Below, in pieces: positions 1 to 5,269 of a stretch of DNA of 8,130 nt. This stretch comes from JALOOE01 sp964423545 (GTDB taxonomy: Bacteria; Chloroflexota; Anaerolineae; CG2-30-64-16). The stretch spans positions 1 through 8,130 of the forward strand of contig CAYRFV010000256.1 in NCBI GenBank assembly GCA_964423545.1. The letters are read 5' to 3'. Below the pieces are notes generated by a model, which saw only the letters and a list, made by a program, of their open reading frames with translations, had not been told where the DNA came from and searched no databases. Position 1 is the stretch's first letter, and each line of letters opens with the position of its first letter. The translations under genes and the position numbers were made by a program.

Positions 1-924
1 ATCCCTGGCGTAGCTGCAGCGCGGGTGGAAGATGCACCCCTTCGGCGGATTGGCCGGGCTGGGCACCTCACCCTGCAACGGAATGCGTGCATACTTGACG
101 TCCGGGTTCGCCGGCGGCACCGCTGACAGCAGCGCCTCGGTATAGGGATGAAGCGGCTGTTGCAGCAGCTCCGACGTGGCCGCCATCTCCACGATCTTGC
201 CCACATACATCACCGCGATCCGGTCGGAGACATGCTCGACCACTGAGAGATCGTGGGCGATGAAAAGCAGCGTCAACCCTAACTCATCCTTCAAACCCTG
301 CAGCAGGTTGAGCACCTGCGCCTGGATCGAAACATCCAAGGCCGACACCGGCTCATCGGCGATGATCAGCCGGGGCGACAAAGAGAGGGTGCGCGCCAGC
401 CCGATCCGCTGCCGCTGGCCGCCGGAGAACTCGTGGGGGTAGCGGTTCATATAGTTGGGATCGAGGCCCACTTCCTGCATGAGTCTGCTGGCCCGCTCGT
501 CAAGCTCCTTGCCCTTGGCGACCCCGTGAATGATGAGCGGCTCGCAGATGATGTCCTTGACGGTGAAGCGAGGGTTCAGCGAGCTGAACGGATCCTGGAA
601 GATCATGCGCATCTCGCGGCGGAGCGGTTTCATCTCATCCTTGGAGATCTTGGCGACGTCAACGCGCCATCCGTCCGCCTTCTGATACCAGATCTCGCCC
701 CCGGTCGGGTCGTACAAGCGAAGGATCGAACGGCCCGTGGTGGTCTTGCCGCAGCCGCTCTCCCCCACCAGGCCGAGCACCTCGCCCTCACGCAGAAAGA
801 AGCTGACGCCGTCCACCGCCTTCACGTTGCCGACGAGGCGCTGCAGAACGCCCCGGTAGATCGGGAAATACTGCCTGAGATTCTTTACTTCGAGAATATA
901 GCTGCTGCTGTTGTTCTCGCCCAT
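1..924 (-). CDS. oppF: OppF/DppF-type ABC transporter ATP-binding protein (3' end outside window)
   Basis: This is the cytoplasmic ATPase subunit of an oligopeptide/dipeptide-family importer. It pairs with OppD to drive solute uptake through OppB/OppC. I translated 308 codons with no stop. Landmarks numbered from the ATG at 924 are Walker A GESGCGKTT at 54-62, Q-loop FQDPFSSLNP at 109-118, ABC signature FSGGQRQR at 166-173, Walker B LIIADEP at 186-192, D-loop SALD at 194-197, and H-loop His224 in IAHDLSVVE. The C-terminal oligopeptide-family extension begins at PLHPYTEALL (about 259), and two cysteines in CIFHPRC are visible before the window ends. An in-frame ATG at 939 is possible, but the one at 924 has AGGGAG four bases upstream. 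The gene follows the cytochrome after a 172-nt palindrome-rich spacer, so it may be expressed at a different level from oppBC. OppF is preferred over OppD from the RQYFPI-type start and the order; that subtype call is an inference. Confidence 0.95.
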   Translation of the reverse strand, partial: MGENNSSSYILEVKNLRQYFPIYRGVLQRLVGNVKAVDGVSFFLREGEVLGLVGESGCGKTTTGRSILRLYDPTGGEIWYQKADGWRVDVAKISKDEMKPLRREMRMIFQDPFSSLNPRFTVKDIICEPLIIHGVAKGKELDERASRLMQEVGLDPNYMNRYPHEFSGGQRQRIGLARTLSLSPRLIIADEPVSALDVSIQAQVLNLLQGLKDELGLTLLFIAHDLSVVEHVSDRIAVMYVGKIVEMAATSELLQQPLHPYTEALLSAVPPANPDVKYARIPLQGEVPSPANPPKGCIFHPRCSYARD

Positions 925-928
925 GCCA

Positions 929-934
929 CTCCCT
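929..934 (-). promoter_or_regulatory. Ribosome binding site deciding the oppF start
   Basis: AGGGAG lies four bases before the ATG at 924. The alternative in-frame ATG at 939 is preceded by AACCCTC and has no such match. This supports starting the protein at MGENNSSS rather than MAGSGMGE. Confidence 0.6.
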
Positions 935-957
935 GCCATGAGGGTTGGGGCGGTTCA

Positions 958-992
958 CGAACCGCCCGTGCCAGGGCCGCGCATGCGCGGCC
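958..992. repeat. 35-nt direct repeat, copy 1
   Basis: This is identical to 1024-1058. It consists of gaaccgccc, which is the right arm of the hairpin at 948-967, then a short linker, then the 18-nt palindrome ggccgcgcatgcgcggcc. Confidence 0.9.
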
Positions 993-1023
993 GTAGGGGC
1001 GGGGTCTCCCCGCCCGGGGTCTC

Positions 1024-1058
1024 CGAACCGCCCGTGCCAGGGCCGCGCATGCGCGGCC
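1024..1058. repeat. 35-nt direct repeat, copy 2
   Basis: This is identical to 958-992, with a period of 66 nt. Here gaaccgccc (1025-1033) has no adjacent left arm. The gggcggttc at 948-956 could therefore pair with either copy, giving alternative folds. Confidence 0.9.
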
Positions 1059-1096
1059 CTCAAGCGCGCGTCTCGCTCTGGCCTCCCGACTGCCGG

Positions 1097-2974
1097 TCAG
1101 CGCCGCTCCATCTGGTCGCCGCAGCGGCACGCGCACGTGCTCGCGGCCGTCTCCGACTCGCGCGCCGCACCAACCTCCGCTTGAACCTCCACCCGTCCCT
1201 GCTCCATCAGCACATCGTCATCGGTCCAGCCCTTCTGTTCCATCAGCTTCTGGAAGGCGCGGCGGAAGAGCAGGCGCGCCTCGACGATCGCTTCGCCGCC
1301 AGCATCCTCCGGCAGCGTGAAGACGTAGCGGCTGCCGTCTGAGCCGAACGCCGGAATACGAGTGTCCGCGACGATCTTGACGGGCCGCCAGTACGCCGCA
1401 GTCGGCGTCTCGCCCGTCCATTCATCCCGAAGCACTTTGGCATAGGTGCGACCTGGCCGACCGGCGTAGTTCCCCGCCCACTCCGGCAGCGTCGGACCGC
1501 TGCTGAGCGGCAGTGGCCGGCCCTGTGCATCCTTCGCCTCCACCAACAGGATCATGTGGCGCTGCGGCGCATCGGTGGGAATGTGGTGCCCCGTCTTGTC
1601 GTTGGTGATGGCGACATCGACCGTGACTCGGCCACCGTCGAGCCGCGCCGTAGTCGTCATGGTCACCGAATTCTGCAAGAAGGTCTTATCGTAGGCGCCC
1701 GGCATGCGGTGGTTGTGGATCTTGTCGCCGCCCCGTTTCACGCCGCCCTGCTCCGGGAACACGATGGTGTCGTAATCCACCGTGGGCATGTGGCAATCCT
1801 GGCATGTCCGGCCCGTGACCGGGTCGCTGTACGGGCTGTCGAGCCACTCGCCGTAGGAGTTGTAGATCACTACGCCGCCCGTGACGTGCCCGGCGCCCAC
1901 GACCCCGCCGAAGACGCCGTAGTGGCACGGCGCGCAGTAGGCGCTCTCCTCCAGCAAGGGCAGGTACGTGTCGCGCCTGGGGATATCGTCGAAGGTGCCG
2001 AAGAAGAGCTGCTGCCCCGCCTCGGGGCGGTAGAGGCGATAGCTCAGAATGCCGGGCATGTCGGGCAGCGGCAGCCGGGTCTTCGAGTCGAGATAGACGT
2101 CGCCGATTTTGTGGCAGAAGTCACAGGTGATCCCTTCCGCCGCATCTCCGGTGAGCCGCAGCGGGCTGGGCGCGGGCGGCACGATCCCTTGCGAACGTTC
2201 GGCCGTGAGGTCGGTGTGGCAGCCGGACCAGCCGCAGTTCTGGATGTTCGAGATCCTCGACGCCAGCGGGGTGTGGCATGCCGCGCAGTTACCACCCCGG
2301 TTGGGATAGTCCAGCTTGAAGCCCGGCCCGTAATACGGCTTCGAGGGATCGGGCGGGAGTGCGTTGTTCTGTTCACCGAACCTGGTCAGCGGCCCCTGGT
2401 TTCCCTTGACGTCGCTGCCATCGTACATGGTCAGGAAGCGGGGATTCACGGCGGACCGGCTGTGCGCGTCCGCCTCCCACTCGGGATTCTGGGTGTGACA
2501 CAGGCCGCAGCTCTTGGAGCCTGTCACCCCCTCGAAGGAAAACCACGGGTACTCCAGGTTATCGCCGGTGTAGTGCGGCTTCATTGTAATGCTGATCGGC
2601 TTGCCCGTCACGATCTCGGGCGCGTTCGGCGACAGCGCCACCCACCCGATGTAGTAGCCGTGGGCCCAGGCCGTCACGGTGATCGGCGCGGTGACCAGCA
2701 CATCGTGCAGGACGAACGAGCCGTCGGCGGCGGTCGTGGTCCGGTTCTCGGTCACCGCCACGCGCACCACTGCGCCCGCCAACGGGCCATCGGCGCTGCC
2801 CACGCGACCGTACAGCGTCACCCCACTCTGCGCGCTCGCCTGCGTCTGCGCCAGGCCGATCACCAGCAGCGCCAGCGACGCGAGCAGCAGCGACCCGGTC
2901 GCCCATCGCCTGTCGCGCCGCCTGCATCCCCAGTCTGACCGCACTGCGTCTGCGATTTCTTGTCTATCGTCCAT
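1097..2974 (-). CDS. Secreted multiheme c-type cytochrome with N-terminal carboxypeptidase-regulatory-like domain
   Basis: This 625-aa protein is a putative extracytoplasmic electron carrier or oxidoreductase. Residues 1-48 look like a Sec signal: a basic stretch RRRDRRW at 18-24, a hydrophobic core at about 27-42, and ASA|Q at 46-49. Residues 52-133 resemble a carboxypeptidase-regulatory-like beta sandwich (GRVGSADGPLAGAVVRV, then ADGSFVLHDV). Heme motifs follow: CGLCH 156, CAACH 230, expanded CGWSGCH 247, CDFCH 284, CAPCH 347, and CQDCHMP 391. Candidate distal ligands include His171, His363, His420/422 and His463/464. Residues 430-600 look beta-rich (TGHHIPT at 461-467) and carry no heme motif. 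The tail TCACRCGD (613-620) is unusually Cys-rich. No CXXCK active-site motif of the NrfA type is present. The layout recalls cytochrome c554-like multiheme proteins, but I cannot assign a reaction. It starts 15 nt after oppC, with GGGGA nine bases before the ATG, so it is probably co-transcribed with the importer. Confidence 0.9.
   Translation of the reverse strand: MDDRQEIADAVRSDWGCRRRDRRWATGSLLLASLALLVIGLAQTQASAQSGVTLYGRVGSADGPLAGAVVRVAVTENRTTTAADGSFVLHDVLVTAPITVTAWAHGYYIGWVALSPNAPEIVTGKPISITMKPHYTGDNLEYPWFSFEGVTGSKSCGLCHTQNPEWEADAHSRSAVNPRFLTMYDGSDVKGNQGPLTRFGEQNNALPPDPSKPYYGPGFKLDYPNRGGNCAACHTPLASRISNIQNCGWSGCHTDLTAERSQGIVPPAPSPLRLTGDAAEGITCDFCHKIGDVYLDSKTRLPLPDMPGILSYRLYRPEAGQQLFFGTFDDIPRRDTYLPLLEESAYCAPCHYGVFGGVVGAGHVTGGVVIYNSYGEWLDSPYSDPVTGRTCQDCHMPTVDYDTIVFPEQGGVKRGGDKIHNHRMPGAYDKTFLQNSVTMTTTARLDGGRVTVDVAITNDKTGHHIPTDAPQRHMILLVEAKDAQGRPLPLSSGPTLPEWAGNYAGRPGRTYAKVLRDEWTGETPTAAYWRPVKIVADTRIPAFGSDGSRYVFTLPEDAGGEAIVEARLLFRRAFQKLMEQKGWTDDDVLMEQGRVEVQAEVGAARESETAASTCACRCGDQMERR
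2216..2236 (-). other. Expanded CX4CH heme-binding motif in the cytochrome
   Basis: Codons 247-253 read CGWSGCH, with four residues between the cysteines instead of two. CX4CH sites are known to bind heme covalently in some cytochromes c3. It lies only 12 residues after the preceding CAACH motif, so the two hemes would be close-packed if both are loaded. Confidence 0.6.
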
Positions 2975-2988
2975 CGTCCAATGTCCCC
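2961..2988. repeat. Degenerate heptamer tandem repeat spanning the cytochrome start codon
   Basis: Four successive 7-mers on the plus strand read tgtctat, cgtccat, cgtccaa and tgtcccc. On the coding strand this gives GGACGATGGACGATAGAC around the ATG at 2974. The repeat thus supplies the spacer, the start codon and the first codons (MDDRQ). The repeat sits exactly in the translation initiation region and could vary in length by slippage; that variability is an inference. Confidence 0.55.
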
Positions 2989-2989
2989 A

Positions 2990-4156
2990 TCACATCGTCG
3001 CGTACGGATCCGCCGCATCGCGCAAGCCGTCACCCATGAAGTTGAAGCCCAACACCGCCGCGATGATGAAAAACACCGGCGTCATCACCCACGGGAACAG
3101 ACCCAACGTCTGAAGGTTCTGCGCATTCCGCATGAGCAGGCCCCAACTGATCAGCGGCTCCTGGATGCCGATGCCGAGAAAGCTGAGAAACGCCTCGGCC
3201 AGGATGATCGCCGGAATCGTCAACGTCAGGATGACAAGCACGTGGCTGAGGGTGTTGGGATAGAGGTGCAGCAGGATGACGCGCTTATCGGAGGCGCCCA
3301 TTTCCTTGGCAGCCAATACGAAATCGCTCGCTCGGAAGGCCAGCACCTTGCCGCGCACCTCGCGCTCCAGCGTCGTCCAGGACAGGAGTGCAAAAATGAA
3401 CGCCATGATCACGAAGATGCTGAAGGAATCCCAGGTGCGAGGCACGATGGCCGCCAGCGCCATCCAGAGCGGCAACTGCGGGAAACAGTTGACGAACTCG
3501 ACGAAACGCTGAATCGCCGTGTCGATGCGGCCGCCGTAGTAGCCCGACGCCACCCCCAGCACGGAGCCGATCGTTACGCTGATGAGCGTGCCGAACATCG
3601 CCATCGTCAGCGAGATCCGCCCGGCCTCGCACGATTTGCCGAAGAGGTCGCGGCCGAACTTGTCGGTGCCCATCAGGTGGATCAGCCCGCCCTCCTCCAC
3701 GCCAAACAGGTGGAGGTTCGCCGGGACCAACCCCAGGATCTTGTATTCCCAGCCCTTGACGAAGAAGAGCACCGCATACGTCTTGTCGGTGTTCTCCGTC
3801 CAGGTGGGCTCAAAGGTCTTCATGTTGATGGTCACTTCCTCCGCATACACGAAAGGCCGCGGATGGAAGTTGCCCTTTGCGTCCACAAAACGGACGGTAG
3901 AAGGCGGAATGAAGGCATCCTGAAGATTCGTTTCCCGGAGAGGATACGGCGAGAAGAAGTCGGCGAACACCGCCAGGATCACCAGCGCCAACACCAACAG
4001 CGCGCCGACGATCGCGGCCTTGCTCTTGCGGAAGCGGCGCCAGACGAGTTGGAAGTAGCTCTCGTGCTGAGCCGACTCGCGCAGCATCAGCTCCTCGGCC
4101 GCCTCTTCGAGGGGCGTCTTGGGCTCAGGCGCCAGGAAGGTGTAGGTCGAATCCAT
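2990..4156 (-). CDS. oppC: OppC/DppC-type ABC transporter permease with long periplasmic insertion
   Basis: This is one of two membrane subunits forming the solute channel. It has 388 aa against roughly 300 for ordinary OppC/DppC. After a cytoplasmic N-tail, TM1 lies at about 47-68. An unusually long loop follows (about 70-165, including NFHPRPFVY and ANLHLFGVEEGG). The conserved GTDKFGRDLFGK segment is at 163-174. Further membrane segments fall at about 182-206, 222-240, 243-261, 303-325 and 355-376. The EAA-type loop that docks the ATPases is at about 265-300 (ASDFVLAAKEMGASDKRV). The C-terminus FNFMGDGLRDAADP is typical of the family. The start at 4156 is supported by GGGGAG five bases upstream. 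The gene lies 23 nt after oppB and 15 nt before the cytochrome. As I recall, a subgroup of OppC proteins carries this loop and travels with oversized binding proteins, as here; that was not checked by alignment. Confidence 0.95.
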   Translation of the reverse strand: MDSTYTFLAPEPKTPLEEAAEELMLRESAQHESYFQLVWRRFRKSKAAIVGALLVLALVILAVFADFFSPYPLRETNLQDAFIPPSTVRFVDAKGNFHPRPFVYAEEVTINMKTFEPTWTENTDKTYAVLFFVKGWEYKILGLVPANLHLFGVEEGGLIHLMGTDKFGRDLFGKSCEAGRISLTMAMFGTLISVTIGSVLGVASGYYGGRIDTAIQRFVEFVNCFPQLPLWMALAAIVPRTWDSFSIFVIMAFIFALLSWTTLEREVRGKVLAFRASDFVLAAKEMGASDKRVILLHLYPNTLSHVLVILTLTIPAIILAEAFLSFLGIGIQEPLISWGLLMRNAQNLQTLGLFPWVMTPVFFIIAAVLGFNFMGDGLRDAADPYATM

Positions 4157-4179
4157 GAAAGCTCCCCGTCGGTTGCGTG

Positions 4180-5178
4180 CTAGTTGTAGCGGATGCGTGG
4201 ATCGAACAGCGCCAGCGAGATATCGGCGATCAGGTTGCCGAGCACGATCATAGCTGCATAGATGAAGAGCAGACCGCCCGAAATATAGATGTCCTGGCTG
4301 ACCAGCGATTCATAAAAGAGCGGGCCGAGGGTGGGAATCCCCAGCACGATCGCCACCTCCATCTCGCCCTGGAACATGTAGGGCAGCACTGTGCCCTGGT
4401 AGGCGATGATCGGGTGCAGCGCGTTCGGCACGGCGTGTTTGCGGATGACCCTGCCCTCCTCCAGCCCCTTGGAGCGCGCGGTGGTGACGTACTGCGCAGA
4501 GAGCACATCCAGCAGGTTGCCGCGCATCACGCGCATGTTGCGCGCCACGCCGCCCAGTCCGGCGATGAACACCACGGGCCATACGTGCTGGATGAAGTCG
4601 CCCACCTTGGCGACCGACCACGGCGCCAGCGCATACTGCGGCGAGAAGAACGAGGTGATGTGGTGTTGGTTGAAAATGAACACCATGATATAGGCGATCA
4701 CCAGCGCGATCCAGAAGCGCGGCACCGAGGCCAGCACGAAGGCCAGCACCGAAGCAGCGTTGTCGGAGAAGCTGTATTTGTGCTGGGCCACATAGATGCC
4801 GATGATGAGGCCCACGAAAGTCGAAATCGAGTGTGCAGCGATCGCCAGGATCATCGTGTAGATCAGGCGCTCGCCGATCAGCTCTCCGACATCGCGGCGA
4901 TAGGCGAATGAGTAGCCGAACCTGCCCTGGGTGACGATTCCCTTTATCCAGTTGAAGTACTGGACCGTCTGGGGCTGGTCCAGACCCAACTGAGCGCGCA
5001 GCCGGCCCGCAGCTTCTTTCACCTGATCCTCGGTCATTCCGCCCTGGTTCATCAGAAATGTCTCGTAAGTGGTCGCGAAGTCGCCCGGCGGCAGCTGGAT
5101 GACGATCCACGACACGATGCCCACGCCCAAGAGCAGGAAGACCGAGATGATCAACCGGCGTACCACATAGTTAACCAT
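4180..5178 (-). CDS. oppB: OppB/DppB-type ABC transporter permease
   Basis: This is the second membrane subunit of the importer, with 332 aa, within the usual range. The N-terminus MVNYVVRRLIISVFLLLGVGI with TM1 at about 9-29 is characteristic of OppB/DppB. It is followed by an external region containing LGLDQP (65-70) and the DppB-like GRFGYSF (85-91). Later membrane segments fall at about 102-130, 140-168, 195-213, 255-285 and 300-324. The EAA loop at about 223-256 (YVTTARSKGLEEGRVIRKHAVPNAL) should contact the ATPases, and the end LFDPRIRYN is a family hallmark. The ATG at 5178 is preceded by AAGGA with a six-base spacer. It is separated from the binding-protein gene by 91 nt holding two strong hairpins, and from oppC by 23 nt. 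The substrate cannot be read from the permease. Confidence 0.96.
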   Translation of the reverse strand: MVNYVVRRLIISVFLLLGVGIVSWIVIQLPPGDFATTYETFLMNQGGMTEDQVKEAAGRLRAQLGLDQPQTVQYFNWIKGIVTQGRFGYSFAYRRDVGELIGERLIYTMILAIAAHSISTFVGLIIGIYVAQHKYSFSDNAASVLAFVLASVPRFWIALVIAYIMVFIFNQHHITSFFSPQYALAPWSVAKVGDFIQHVWPVVFIAGLGGVARNMRVMRGNLLDVLSAQYVTTARSKGLEEGRVIRKHAVPNALHPIIAYQGTVLPYMFQGEMEVAIVLGIPTLGPLFYESLVSQDIYISGGLLFIYAAMIVLGNLIADISLALFDPRIRYN

Positions 5179-5196
5179 GGGCAGTCCTTGCGAATC

Positions 5197-5232
5197 TGAC
5201 GTAGGGGCGCACGGCCGTGCGCCCCTACGTCA
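5197..5232. repeat. 36-nt perfect palindrome between the binding protein and oppB
   Basis: Positions 5197-5214 are the exact reverse complement of 5215-5232. The palindrome starts TGACGTAGGGGCGCAC and is centred on ggcc. In RNA it would form a very stable stem directly upstream of the oppB ribosome binding site. No T-run follows on the minus strand, so it is not a classic terminator. It shares gtaggggcg with the island at 942-1060, suggesting one family of dispersed elements. Confidence 0.85.
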
Positions 5233-5236
5233 TATC

Positions 5237-5260
5237 GAGGGCGCATGCTTGTGCGCCCTC
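5237..5260. repeat. Second hairpin downstream of the binding-protein gene
   Basis: The arms gagggcgca (5237-5245) and tgcgccctc (5252-5260) form a perfect 9-bp stem with a six-base loop. On the message it lies nine bases after the binding-protein stop codon and before the 36-nt palindrome. Tandem hairpins here could block 3' exonucleases and keep the binding-protein message more abundant than the permease message. This is inferred by analogy with the REP elements between malE and malF. Confidence 0.75.
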
Positions 5261-5269
5261 ATCCCATCG

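Larger units (their letters stand above)
942..1060. repeat. Intergenic island of nested palindromes and a 35-nt direct repeat
   Basis: The spacer between the cytochrome and oppF is almost wholly self-complementary. From low to high coordinate it holds a hairpin with 9-bp arms at 948-956 and 959-967, an 18-nt perfect palindrome at 975-992, a hairpin with 8-bp arms at 997-1004 and 1008-1015, and a second copy of the 18-nt palindrome at 1041-1058. A 35-nt unit (958-992) is repeated exactly at 1024-1058. ggggtctcc is also repeated at 1001-1009 and 1016-1024. The run gtaggggcg at 993-1001 recurs in the other palindromic spacer at 5201-5209. It resembles dispersed REP-like elements of high-GC genomes. 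A role in message stability or partial termination before oppF is an inference. No T-run follows any stem. Confidence 0.85.

Noticed and set aside
433..996. Plus-strand ORF of 187 codons near the window start
   Set aside because: The complementary strand encodes all the ABC ATPase motifs of oppF, so this is a shadow.
958..1058. Two exact 35-nt repeats with a 31-nt gap, like a minimal CRISPR array
   Set aside because: There are only two copies. Each repeat contains an 18-nt perfect palindrome, the gap is itself a hairpin, and no cas-like gene is in the window. It fits a REP-like palindromic island better.
1556..2938. Plus-strand ORF of 460 codons opposite the cytochrome
   Set aside because: The minus strand has six heme motifs and a signal peptide in one uninterrupted frame. 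The plus frame is low-complexity Ala/Arg/Val/His without domain features.
2901..2974. Twin-arginine (Tat) signal on the cytochrome
   Set aside because: RRRDRRW is basic but lacks the S/T-R-R-x-F-L-K pattern. Multiheme cytochromes c are exported unfolded by Sec before heme attachment.
2960..4183. Plus-strand ORF of 407 codons opposite oppC
   Set aside because: Its translation is rich in His, Arg, Glu and Gln with no domain, as expected for the antisense of a GC-rich gene. The minus strand encodes a clear permease across the same span.
5197..5260. Rho-independent terminator after the binding protein
   Set aside because: The stems are strong, but no T-run follows on the minus strand, and oppB/oppC clearly continue the same system. 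Partial termination remains possible but is not supported as an intrinsic terminator.
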